From the NCBI RefSeq assembly GCF_006496635.1, contig NZ_CP022958.1:3844001-3908000 (forward strand): a stretch of 64,000 bases of DNA, written 5' to 3'. Shown here piece after piece: positions 10,575 to 18,876 of this stretch; position 1 is the first letter of the stretch, and each line of letters starts with the position of its first letter. Below the pieces are notes generated by a model that was not told the origin of the DNA, did not search any database, and saw only the letters and a program-made list of their open reading frames with translations. The translations under genes were made by a program, and so were the position numbers. The stretch is from Azoarcus sp. DD4. Its GTDB lineage: Bacteria > Pseudomonadota > Gammaproteobacteria > Burkholderiales > Rhodocyclaceae.

Positions 10575-11228
10575 ATGGACAACGAGCTGTGGGCCAAGTG
10601 CTGGCGCGATGACGAAATCCCCTTCCACCAGGTCAGCGTCAACCGCCATCTGCAACACTTCTGGGCGGATCTCCATCTCGCCCACGACGACCGCATCTTC
10701 GTGCCGATGTGCGGCAAGAGCCTGGATATCGTCTGGTTGCTGGAACAGGGCCACTCGGTACTCGGCGTCGAACTCAGCCCGGTAGCGGTACGCGCCTTCT
10801 TCCGCGAAAACCGCATCCGGCCGACACGCGAGAAACACGGCGCGTTCACGCGCTGGCGGGGCGGCAAGCTCGACATCCTGTGCGGCGACTTCTTCGACCT
10901 CACTGCGGCCGACCTCGAAGATGTCGCCTGTGTCTATGACCGCGCCTCGCTGACCGCGCTCCCCGAGGATGTCCGCGTACTCTACGCAAGCCACCTGCGG
11001 CGCATGCTCCCGATTGCCAGCCGCATGATGCTGCTCACCACCGAAGACGAGCCGGATGCGCTACCGGCCATCGCGGAAGAGGTCACGAGGCTGTACGAGG
11101 CTGGCTTCGACATCACCCTGACCCATGTCGAACGCATCCTCGCCGAGGACATCCCGGGTGAAGTCGGCAATCTGGTGCCGATGGACGAAAAAGTCTATTT
11201 CCTCACGCCCAAGCGCCGGGTGACGTGA
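10575..11228 (+). CDS. tpm: Thiopurine S-methyltransferase family protein
   Basis: A 217-residue SAM-dependent methyltransferase close in length and sequence to bacterial TPMT: MDNELWAKCWRDDEIPFHQ, then FVPMCGKSLDIVWLLEQGH (SAM motif I, about residues 43-61), GVELSPVAVRAF and CGDFFDLTAAD. Bacterial members methylate thiols or inorganic selenium/tellurium species; the substrate here is not readable. It stands alone between the pgk terminator and a convergent unknown gene, behind a 20-bp inverted repeat that may be its operator. Confidence 0.88.
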   Translation: MDNELWAKCWRDDEIPFHQVSVNRHLQHFWADLHLAHDDRIFVPMCGKSLDIVWLLEQGHSVLGVELSPVAVRAFFRENRIRPTREKHGAFTRWRGGKLDILCGDFFDLTAADLEDVACVYDRASLTALPEDVRVLYASHLRRMLPIASRMMLLTTEDEPDALPAIAEEVTRLYEAGFDITLTHVERILAEDIPGEVGNLVPMDEKVYFLTPKRRVT

Positions 11229-11254
11229 CCACTCCCCCGGGATCGCAAGCTCGC

Positions 11255-11653
11255 TCAATGGGCAGCCTGCAGCGACGGCCTGTCGGTCTTGCGCCGCCCA
11301 GCTTCGTGCCGCCGCTCGACCTCGACTTCGGCGGCCAGATAGACCTTGTTCATGTAGACATCGCGCCGATTGTGAAAGCGCCTGTCGTCGTAATGGACAT
11401 ATACGCAGGTGCATTCGGCCGCATGACAGCCCGGCAGGGGCAGGCCGGGGGCCTCCTGGGCGAGGAAGCGCACGCCCTTCAGATATTGCGCAGCCTGGCA
11501 GGCCTCGTTCCCCGACTTGATGGACACGGCGTGGAACACCAGTTTCTCGCGCCGCAAACGTGCTTCTTCGCGCGTCTCCTTGCGGCGATGCAGCACCAGT
11601 GCCCCCATCAGCACGCTCGCGGCGAGCAGGCCGAAAAATGCGGTCTCTTCCAT
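11255..11653 (-). CDS. Hypothetical membrane-anchored protein
   Basis: A 132-residue protein that I do not recognise. Residues 4-21 (TAFFGLLAASVLMGALVL) form one membrane segment near the N-terminus, followed by a basic, Arg/Glu-rich cytoplasmic-looking stretch and a segment with three cysteines (PGCHAAECTC) followed by VYVHYDDRRFHNRRDVYMNK. It is convergent with the TPMT gene (26-base gap) and divergent from pyk. The orderly start and cysteine cluster argue it is a real gene. Confidence 0.65.
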   Translation of the reverse strand: MEETAFFGLLAASVLMGALVLHRRKETREEARLRREKLVFHAVSIKSGNEACQAAQYLKGVRFLAQEAPGLPLPGCHAAECTCVYVHYDDRRFHNRRDVYMNKVYLAAEVEVERRHEAGRRKTDRPSLQAAH

Positions 11654-11830
11654 GTCCGTACTCCCCGAGCAGCTTCCCTTTCAGCATAGATCACCGGGGC
11701 CTGTTCGTCGCCGCGATCCCGCTGTGTCGGGCGCTCGCGCTAGAATCGCGGCCTGCTCGTGCAATTCCGCACGTGGCGCGGCGTCGAGGCCCCGCCTCCG
11801 CCCGTACCGGGGAACAAGAAAGGAGACAGC

Positions 11831-13276
11831 ATGCCCCGCCACACCAAGATCGTTGCCACCCTCGGCCCCGCCTCCACCGATCCTCAAGTGCTCGAACGCA
11901 TGGTCCATGCCGGCATCGACGTGGTGCGCATGAACTTTTCCCACGGCAAGGCGGAAGATCACGTCGCGCGCGCCGGCGCCATCCGCGAGGCTTCGGCACG
12001 CGCCGGCCGGCCGGTGGGCATCCTCGCCGACCTGCAGGGCCCCAAAATCCGCGTCGGCAAGTTCGAGAACGGCAAGGTCGCGCTCGGCCGCGATGCCGAA
12101 TTCATCCTCGATGCACGCTGCGAGCTGGGTAACGGCCAGCGCGTCGGGCTGGACTACAAGGATCTGCCCAAGGACGTCAAACCCGGCGACGTGCTGCTGC
12201 TCGACGACGGCCGCCTCAAGCTGCAGGTCGAGCGCGTGCTCGGCCACGAGATCTACACCCGGGTGCGGGTCGGCGGCGAGCTCTCCAACAACAAGGGCAT
12301 CAACCGCCAGGGCGGCGGCCTGACCGCGCCCGCGCTCACCGCCAAGGACATGGACGACATCAAGACCGCGGCGCAGATCGGCGTCGACTTCGTCGCCGTC
12401 TCCTTCCCCAAGAGCGCGGCCGACATGTACATGGCCCGCCAGCTGATGCGCGCCGCGGGTGGTGGCGATGCGCTGCTGATCGCCAAGATCGAGCGCACCG
12501 AGGCGGTCGCCAACCTCGAGGAGATCCTCGACGCATCCGACGGCATCATGGTCGCGCGCGGCGACCTCGCGGTCGAAGTAGGCGACGCCGCGGTGCCGGC
12601 GCTGCAGAAGAAGATGATCCGCGCCGCGCGCGACCGCAACAAACTCACCATCACCGCCACCCAGATGATGGAATCGATGATCACCAGTCCGGTGCCGACG
12701 CGTGCTGAAGTCTCCGACGTCGCCAACGCGGTGCTGGACGGCACCGACGCCGTGATGCTGTCGGCCGAGACCGCCTCGGGCAAGTTCCCGGTGGAAGTCG
12801 TCGAAGCCATGAGCCGGGTCTGCCTCGAAGCGGAGAAGTCCGCCGAAGTGAGCCTCGACCGCGAGGTGCTCGACCGCGTGTTCACCCGCATCGACCAGTC
12901 GATCGCGATGGCGGCGATCTGGACCGCCTGGCATCTCAAGGTCAAGGCCATCGCCTCGCTCACCCAGACCGGCTCGACCGCGCTGTGGATGAGCCGGCTC
13001 AACAGCGGCGTGCCGATCTACGCGCTCACCCCGGAAGCCGGCGCGCGCAACCAGATGACGCTCTACCGCGAGGTCTATCCGCTGCTGATGAGCCAGACCC
13101 ATTTCGACCGCGACGTGCTGCTGTGGGAAGCCGAACAGGTGCTGCTGGACCAGGGCGTGGTGGAGTATGGCGATCTCATCGTGCTTACCATCGGCGAACC
13201 GATCGGCGCCTCGGGCGGCACCAACACGCTGAAGATCGTGCGCGTCGGCGAGCACAAGGCGCCCGGCGTCGAATGA
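11831..13276 (+). CDS. pyk: Pyruvate kinase
   Basis: Catalyses phosphoenolpyruvate plus ADP to pyruvate plus ATP. The 481-residue protein begins MPRHTKIVATLGPAS and has RMNFSHG near residue 37, the PK signature region LLIAKIERTEAVANLEEIL with the catalytic lysine, SDGIMVARGDLAVEVG, ATQMMESMI, and the DAVMLSAETASGKFPVE segment. The C-terminal domain is complete. ATG 11831 has AAGGAG about 10 bases upstream; the longer open frame upstream is not homologous. It is on the same strand as fba, 136 bases downstream. Confidence 0.96.
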   Translation: MPRHTKIVATLGPASTDPQVLERMVHAGIDVVRMNFSHGKAEDHVARAGAIREASARAGRPVGILADLQGPKIRVGKFENGKVALGRDAEFILDARCELGNGQRVGLDYKDLPKDVKPGDVLLLDDGRLKLQVERVLGHEIYTRVRVGGELSNNKGINRQGGGLTAPALTAKDMDDIKTAAQIGVDFVAVSFPKSAADMYMARQLMRAAGGGDALLIAKIERTEAVANLEEILDASDGIMVARGDLAVEVGDAAVPALQKKMIRAARDRNKLTITATQMMESMITSPVPTRAEVSDVANAVLDGTDAVMLSAETASGKFPVEVVEAMSRVCLEAEKSAEVSLDREVLDRVFTRIDQSIAMAAIWTAWHLKVKAIASLTQTGSTALWMSRLNSGVPIYALTPEAGARNQMTLYREVYPLLMSQTHFDRDVLLWEAEQVLLDQGVVEYGDLIVLTIGEPIGASGGTNTLKIVRVGEHKAPGVE

Positions 13277-13412
13277 GCCGACGCGCGCGTGGCGTTTGTC
13301 TCAAAGCGTGATTTGCTGTTCCGGGCTTTGCCCCGGGCGCGATAAAATGCCGGCCTCGAATTCATCAACACCACATCGGTAGCCGGCCGCGCCGGCACCT
13401 CGGAGAATCCTC

Positions 13413-14477
13413 ATGCCCCTCGTTTCCATGCGCCAGCTGCTCGACCACGCGGCTGAATACAGCTACGGCCTGCCGGCGTTCAACGTGAACAACCTGGAAC
13501 AGGTTCAGGCCATCATGGAAGCGGCCGCCGAGACCGACAGCCCGGTGATCATGCAGGCCTCCGCCGGTGCCCGCAAATACGCCGGCGAAGCCTTCCTGCG
13601 CCACCTGATCGACGCCGCCATCGAAGCCTATCCGCAGATCCCGGTGGTGATGCACCAGGACCACGGCCAGAGCCCCGCCATCTGCATGGGCGCGATCCGC
13701 TCCGGCTTCTCCAGCGTGATGATGGACGGCTCGCTGATGGAAGACGGCAAGACGCCCTCCTCCTACGAATACAACGTCGCCGTCACCCGCGAAGTGGTGA
13801 AGTTCTCGCACGCCATCGGCGTCACCGTGGAAGCCGAACTCGGTTGCCTCGGCTCGCTCGAAACCGGCATGGCCGGCGAGGAAGACGGCATCGGCGCCGA
13901 AGGCAAGCTCGACCACAGCGCGCTGCTCACCGATCCCGACCAGGCCGCCGACTTCGTCAAGCAGACCGACTGCGACGCGCTCGCCATCGCCATCGGCACC
14001 AGCCACGGCGCCTACAAGTTCACCCGCAAGCCCACCGGCGACATCCTCGCCATCGACCGCATCAAGGCCATCCACGCCCGCATCCCCAACACCCACCTCG
14101 TCATGCACGGCTCCAGCTCGGTGCCGCAGGAGCTGCTGGAAATCATCCGCCAGTACGGCGGCGACATGAAGGAAACCTACGGCGTGCCGGTCGAGGAAAT
14201 CGTCGAGGGCATCAAGTACGGCGTGCGCAAGATCAACATCGACACCGACATCCGCTTGGCAATGACCGGCGCGATCCGCAAGTTCATGTTCGAGAACCCG
14301 TCCAAGTTCGACCCGCGCGAGTTCAACAAGCCGGCGCGCGAAGCCGCCAAGCTGGTGTGCAAGGCCCGCTTCGAGGCCTTCGGCAGCGCCGGCCAGGCCT
14401 CGAAGATCAAGCCGCTGTCGCTGGAAAAGATCGCCGCCCGCTACAAGGCTGGCGAGCTGACCCAGGTTGTGCGCTGA
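13413..14477 (+). CDS. fba: Fructose-bisphosphate aldolase, class II
   Basis: Zinc-dependent aldolase of 354 residues cleaving or forming fructose 1,6-bisphosphate (and often sedoheptulose 1,7-bisphosphate in Calvin-type variants). It begins MPLVSMRQLLDHAAEYSYG and has the N-terminal NVNNLEQVQAIMEAA. Zinc ligands lie in VVMHQDHGQSP and in the HGSSSVPQE region; the phosphate-binding NIDTDIRLAMTGAIRK is also present. This matches the Calvin-type (CbbA-like) class II subgroup. A strong terminator follows at 14504-14531. Confidence 0.95.
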   Translation: MPLVSMRQLLDHAAEYSYGLPAFNVNNLEQVQAIMEAAAETDSPVIMQASAGARKYAGEAFLRHLIDAAIEAYPQIPVVMHQDHGQSPAICMGAIRSGFSSVMMDGSLMEDGKTPSSYEYNVAVTREVVKFSHAIGVTVEAELGCLGSLETGMAGEEDGIGAEGKLDHSALLTDPDQAADFVKQTDCDALAIAIGTSHGAYKFTRKPTGDILAIDRIKAIHARIPNTHLVMHGSSSVPQELLEIIRQYGGDMKETYGVPVEEIVEGIKYGVRKINIDTDIRLAMTGAIRKFMFENPSKFDPREFNKPAREAAKLVCKARFEAFGSAGQASKIKPLSLEKIAARYKAGELTQVVR

Positions 14478-14503
14478 CACCCGCCCTTCCCGTGCGGTAT
14501 GCA

Positions 14504-14531
14504 AAAGCGCGCCCCAGGGCGCGCTTTTTCT
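14504..14531 (+). terminator. Rho-independent terminator of fba
   Basis: AGCGCGCC (14506-14513) pairs with GGCGCGCT (14518-14525) across a four-base loop; A's precede the stem and TTTTT/CTTT follows. Confidence 0.85.
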
Positions 14532-14606
14532 TTCCCGGGGCATATCCTCACACCCAACGCGCCTGCGGTATCGCATAATCCGCGGACCCAGGAGGAATCC
14601 CCCACG

Positions 14607-15281
14607 ATGTCCAAGGCCAATCTCAAGTTGCGCGTCACCTTCGACTTCGAGCTCACCGCTCCGCCCGCATTGCTGGAATCCGATCACGACGCGCTCTGCC
14701 GGCAACTGCACGACGCGCTCGGCGCCATGGTGTTTCAGGGCATGCCCACGGTCACCGCCAAGCAGCTCACCAAGCTCGGCGCCAGCATGCTCGCCCACCA
14801 CGCCCATCTGGACGCCGCCAACCTGAGCGCACCAGGCATCGCCCGCGAGGCGCTGGTGGCCGCGGCGCCCCATCTCACCGACGACGAACTCGATCAGCTC
14901 GCCCGCCGCGCGGCGGCCAAGGCCCCGGCCGGCGGCGACGACCTCCTGCGCTACCTGCGCCGTCAGGCGCTGGCGATGATCAACGAGTACCGCATGGTGT
15001 CCTGCGTGGTGGAGGCCAAGCTCATCTCCGGCGCCCCCGCCCGCCTGGAGGGCAAGCTCAATCTCACCAACGGCAGCGTGATGCTTGTCGAGCGCGACCG
15101 TCAGAGCCGCCTGCAGGCCAACCAGGGGGCCATTGCCGTACTGGCGGCCGATGGCACGGCGGCGATGTCGGCCAGCTGCGCCGGCCATACCCTGAGCGGG
15201 CCGGTGATCGAGGTGGCGGTAGGCGAACTCGCCCGCCACCGCGATGCCCTGATGAGGGACTGGCAAAGGGCCGGCGCCTGA
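14607..15281 (+). CDS. Conserved-looking hypothetical protein
   Basis: A 224-residue soluble protein that I do not recognise. The N-terminal third (LKLRVTFDFELTAPPALLESD) looks like a beta-rich module, followed by helical stretches (LTDDELDQLARRAAAK, LLRYLRRQALAMINEYR) and a C-terminal beta-like part (VEAKLISGAPARLEGKLNL). There is no signal peptide or membrane segment. AGGAGG lies about 12 bases before ATG 14607. The next gene starts two bases after its stop, so the two are translationally linked. Confidence 0.75.
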   Translation: MSKANLKLRVTFDFELTAPPALLESDHDALCRQLHDALGAMVFQGMPTVTAKQLTKLGASMLAHHAHLDAANLSAPGIAREALVAAAPHLTDDELDQLARRAAAKAPAGGDDLLRYLRRQALAMINEYRMVSCVVEAKLISGAPARLEGKLNLTNGSVMLVERDRQSRLQANQGAIAVLAADGTAAMSASCAGHTLSGPVIEVAVGELARHRDALMRDWQRAGA

Positions 15282-15283
15282 AC

Positions 15284-15700
15284 ATGAGCCGACACTGCTT
15301 CACCTATGGCTCGCTGATGTGCGCCGACATCATGGCCGCGGTCTGCGGACTCGAACTCGCCGGCGAGCCGGCAAGCCTGGACGGCTACCGCCGCCACCCT
15401 GTGCGCCACGAAGCCTATCCCGGCATGGTGCCGATGCCCGGCCACGCGGTGGCGGGCGTCCTCTACCGGAACGTGCCGCCCGAGGCGATCGCACGGCTCG
15501 ACGCCTTCGAAGGCCCGCAGTACGAACGTCGCTGCGTCACGGTACAGCTGCCCGACGGCGGTACGCTGGCCGCCGACACCTACGTGTTCCGCCCCGAATT
15601 CGCCAGCGAACTGCTGCCGGGCGACTGGGATTTCGAGCGCTTCCTGCGCGAAGGCAAGCCGCGCTTCGAACGGCAGTACGTCGGCTACGACCGCCTCTGA
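15284..15700 (+). CDS. Gamma-glutamylcyclotransferase (AIG2)-family protein
   Basis: A 138-residue protein of the GGCT/AIG2-like fold. The diagnostic N-terminal motif YGSLM is at residues 8-12 in HCFTYGSLMCADIM. The conserved acidic region LDAFEGPQYERR carries the likely catalytic glutamate. The family converts gamma-glutamyl peptides or amines to 5-oxoproline, but many bacterial members are uncharacterised. It lies two bases downstream of the unknown gene ending at 15281 and converges on the transporter gene at 15723 with a 22-base gap. Confidence 0.82.
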   Translation: MSRHCFTYGSLMCADIMAAVCGLELAGEPASLDGYRRHPVRHEAYPGMVPMPGHAVAGVLYRNVPPEAIARLDAFEGPQYERRCVTVQLPDGGTLAADTYVFRPEFASELLPGDWDFERFLREGKPRFERQYVGYDRL

Positions 15701-15722
15701 GCAGGCGGCCTCACCGGCCCGT

Positions 15723-17324
15723 TCAGTCGGCCAGCGGCCGGTTGCGCACTTCCGGCAGGAACAGCAGGCCGACCACTGTCGCCAGCAACAGCAGCCCCGC
15801 CGGATACCACAACCCGCCCAACGCATCGCCGGAACGCACGCTCAGCCAGGTCACCATGAAGGGCGACAGCCCGCCTATCCAGCCCGCAGCCAGGTTGTGC
15901 GGCAGCGCCACCGCCGAATAGCGGGTCCGCGCCGGAAACAGCTCCGCCAGCGTCGCCGTCTGCGGCCCGGTGATGCAGGCCAGTGCCACCACCAGTACCA
16001 GCAGCAGCGCCACCAGCATCGGCCGGTCGACCGTTGCGGGATCGGCCTGCTCGGGACGCCCCGCCGCGGCCAGCGCCAGCTTGACCGCCTCGGGCTGGTA
16101 ACCCTCGATCACCTGTCCGCCCACCCGCACCGCCAACCCACCCTCGGTGCGCTGATGCAGCACGCCGAGGCGGGCGAACAGTTCCTGGTAGCGTTCGCAG
16201 TCGTTGCGGCTGCCGCCGAAGGGGTCGTAACGGCACTCCTGCCCGCTCAACACCACCGGCACCTCGCGGTTGAAGCGTTCCAGCGCCGGATTGCCGTAGG
16301 CGAGCAGGCCGTGGAACACCGGCAGCACCGCCAGCGCGCCGAGCACCAGACCGGCCAGCAACACCGGCCGGCGGCCAATGCGGTCCGACAGCCAACCGCA
16401 GAGGATGGTGAGCGGAAACAGCACGATGGTCGCTACCATCACCAGCCCGCTGGCGGTCTGCGCGTCGAGCTTGATGACGTTTTTCAGGAATACCGTGGTG
16501 TAGACCTGGGACGAGAAGAACAGCAGCGAACCCCCCGACGAGATACAGAAGAACAACAGCCCCATGCGCCCCAGCGTATGACGGTCGCGGAAGCACTCGC
16601 GCAGCGGCGCCTTGGCGATCGCGTTCTGCGCGCGCAACTGGCGGAACACCGGCGATTCGTGCAGATTGAGCCGGCTCTTGATCGAAATCGCCAGCAAGCC
16701 GATGGAGATCAGGAAAGGCACGCGCCAGCCCCATTCGCGAAACTCCGCATCGCTCAGGAAAGCCTGCAGCGCGACGATCTGCAGGGTGGAGGCGAGCATG
16801 CCGAGCGGTCCCATCAGCTGCAGCACGCTGGTGTAGGCGCCGCGATTCTGCGCCGGCGCGTGCTCGGTGAGGTAGACCGCGGCACCGCCGATCTCGCCGC
16901 CCACCGACAAGCCTTGCAGCATGCGCAGCACCAGCAGCAGCAGCGGCGCGGCCAGGCCGATCTGGGCATAGGTCGGCAGCAGCCCGACACAGAAGGTGGA
17001 CAAGCCCATCAGCACGATGGTGGCCAGGAAGACCGCGCGCCGGCCGTAGCGGTCGCCGAGCGAGCCGAACAGTGCTGCCCCCAGCGGCCGCACCACCATG
17101 CCGACGCCGAACGTCCCCAGGCTCGCCAGCAGCGCCGTCACCGGATCTTCGGGCGGGAAGAAGAGCGTGCTGAAATAGGTTGCCAGCGAGGCGAAGGTGA
17201 GAAAGTCGTACCACTCGAGAAAGGTGCCGAAGCAGGCGGCTACCGCCACCTTGCGCTGAACGCCGTGCGCCTGGTCGGCAGCGTCGGCGGCGGCATCGTC
17301 GGGAAGGGAAATCGGTGCGGACAT
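15723..17324 (-). CDS. MFS transporter, metabolite:H+ symporter (ProP/ShiA-like) family
   Basis: A 533-residue inner-membrane permease of the MHS family. Signature features: FGTFLEWYDFLTF near residue 36, VRPLGAALFGSLGDRYGRR, RMLQGLSVGGEIGGA and SDRIGRRPVLLAG; twelve membrane segments can be traced. Between the eighth and ninth segments there is an insert of roughly 100 residues containing a two-cysteine stretch (C-R-Y-D-P-F-G-G-S-R-N-D-C), predicted to face the periplasm. The substrate is not readable. The open frame extends upstream, but MSAPISLP at 17324 is the sensible start. It is divergent from the phosphodiesterase gene across 228 bases. Confidence 0.85.
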   Translation of the reverse strand: MSAPISLPDDAAADAADQAHGVQRKVAVAACFGTFLEWYDFLTFASLATYFSTLFFPPEDPVTALLASLGTFGVGMVVRPLGAALFGSLGDRYGRRAVFLATIVLMGLSTFCVGLLPTYAQIGLAAPLLLLVLRMLQGLSVGGEIGGAAVYLTEHAPAQNRGAYTSVLQLMGPLGMLASTLQIVALQAFLSDAEFREWGWRVPFLISIGLLAISIKSRLNLHESPVFRQLRAQNAIAKAPLRECFRDRHTLGRMGLLFFCISSGGSLLFFSSQVYTTVFLKNVIKLDAQTASGLVMVATIVLFPLTILCGWLSDRIGRRPVLLAGLVLGALAVLPVFHGLLAYGNPALERFNREVPVVLSGQECRYDPFGGSRNDCERYQELFARLGVLHQRTEGGLAVRVGGQVIEGYQPEAVKLALAAAGRPEQADPATVDRPMLVALLLVLVVALACITGPQTATLAELFPARTRYSAVALPHNLAAGWIGGLSPFMVTWLSVRSGDALGGLWYPAGLLLLATVVGLLFLPEVRNRPLAD

Positions 17325-17552
17325 CGGGCAATCGCTCGCAGGGGCCGGCTCTATCGCCAGCTCGAAAACGGGGCAGGCATTATCGCGGAATCCGCCGCGC
17401 GCGGGCGTATCGATATCGGACACCGGCGGCGGACTAATGCCAGCTTCATGGCGCCGCAACAGTGGCCGGGTAGCGTGCGCGGGGAGTCGTCAAAGACGAT
17501 TCCGAACAATGACTTGCCCCTCAGCCCGAATACCCCAGACCCGGAGCCTCAT

Positions 17553-18836
17553 GTGAATCCCACCACCCTTGCCAGCCTGACGGCGCTGACCGCGCTCGCC
17601 GTCGCCATCCCCAACATCGCGCATGCCGGCGGTCCGGGCGCCCAATCCGGCCGGCACTACAACCAGGGCCACGGCGACAGCGTGCAACTCGGCCCGCGCC
17701 CCTTCTTCCTCGTCGACCACATGCAGGACGGCCCGCTCAAGGCCGAACTCGAAAGCTGCAGCGAAGGCCCCTTCCAGCGCAGCGACTTCTCCATCGGCCA
17801 CCGTGGCGCGCCGCTGCAGTTCCCCGAGCACACCCGCGAGTCCTACATCGCCGCCGCGCGCATGGGTGCCGGCATCGTCGAATGCGACGTCGCCTTCACC
17901 AAGGACAAGGAACTGGTCTGCCGCCACGCCCAGAACGACCTGCACACCACCACCAACATCCTGGCGGTGCCGGCGCTCGCGGCCAAATGCACGGTGCCGT
18001 TCAAGCCCGCCACCTTCGACGCTGCCGGCAAGCTGCTGACCGCCGCCAGCGCCGAATGCCGCACCAGCGACATCACGCTGGCCGAGTTCAAGACGCTCAA
18101 GGGCAAGATGGACGCCTCCAATCCGCGCGCCACCACCGTGGCCGAATACCTCGGCGGCACTGCGAGCTTCCGTACCGACCTCTACGCCGGCCCGGGCAGC
18201 GGCACGCTGATGACGCACAAGGAGAGCATCGAGCTCTTCAAGCAGCTTGGCGTGAAGATGACGCCGGAACTCAAGAGCCCGAGCGTGGCGATGCCCTTCG
18301 ACGGCTTCACCCAGCAGGCCTATGCACAAAAGCTGATCGACGAATACAAGGCGGCCGGCGTGGCGCCGCGCAAGGTCTTCCCGCAGTCCTTCGACAAGGC
18401 CGACGTGCTGTACTGGATCCAGCACGAACCGGAATTCGGCAAGCAGGCGGTGTACCTCGACGACGCCAACACCGTCGCCGACCTGCCGAAGGCCGCCGAA
18501 CTCGCCGCCTACAAGGCGCAGGGCATCAACATCGTCGCGCCGCCGATCTTCGCGCTGCTGGCGCTCGATGCCGCCGGCGAGATCGTGCCCTCGCAGTACG
18601 CCCGCGACGCCAAGGCCGCCGGCCTGGAGATGATCGCCTGGTCGCTGGAACGCTCCGGCATCCTCGCCGACGGCAACAACGGCTTCTACCTGCAGACCTT
18701 CGACGCCGCCATCAAGCAGGAAGGCGACATCTACAAGGCGGTGGACGTGATGGCGCGCGAAGTCGGCGTCAAGGCGATCTTCTCCGACTGGCCGGCCACC
18801 ACCACCTACTACGCCAACTGCATGCGCCTGCGCTGA
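17553..18836 (+). CDS. Secreted glycerophosphodiester phosphodiesterase family protein
   Basis: A 427-residue enzyme of the GDPD family, releasing glycerol 3-phosphate from glycerophosphodiesters. A Sec signal peptide is visible (SLTALTALAVAIPNIAHA). The catalytic region is IGHRGAPLQFPEHTRESY followed by GAGIVECDVAFTKDKELVCRH, with the H-R-G, E and E-x-D residues expected for metal binding. Further conserved segments are MTPELKSPS and the terminal IFSDWPATTTYY. Start is GTG 17553 with GGAG seven bases upstream. An out-of-frame AUG-UGA (17551-17556) overlaps this GUG. It is convergent with the aldehyde dehydrogenase gene. Confidence 0.87.
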   Translation: MNPTTLASLTALTALAVAIPNIAHAGGPGAQSGRHYNQGHGDSVQLGPRPFFLVDHMQDGPLKAELESCSEGPFQRSDFSIGHRGAPLQFPEHTRESYIAAARMGAGIVECDVAFTKDKELVCRHAQNDLHTTTNILAVPALAAKCTVPFKPATFDAAGKLLTAASAECRTSDITLAEFKTLKGKMDASNPRATTVAEYLGGTASFRTDLYAGPGSGTLMTHKESIELFKQLGVKMTPELKSPSVAMPFDGFTQQAYAQKLIDEYKAAGVAPRKVFPQSFDKADVLYWIQHEPEFGKQAVYLDDANTVADLPKAAELAAYKAQGINIVAPPIFALLALDAAGEIVPSQYARDAKAAGLEMIAWSLERSGILADGNNGFYLQTFDAAIKQEGDIYKAVDVMAREVGVKAIFSDWPATTTYYANCMRLR

Positions 18837-18846
18837 GTACCGAAAG

Positions 18847-18866
18847 GGCCGGGCCCGCGCCCGGCC
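18847..18866. terminator. Hairpin between two convergent genes
   Basis: GGCCGGGC (18847-18854) and GCCCGGCC (18859-18866) form a perfect 8-bp stem with a CCGC loop, lying between the stops of the convergent phosphodiesterase and aldehyde dehydrogenase genes. There is no T run on either strand, so termination is plausible but not assured. Confidence 0.45.
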
Positions 18867-18876
18867 GCAAGGCGAT

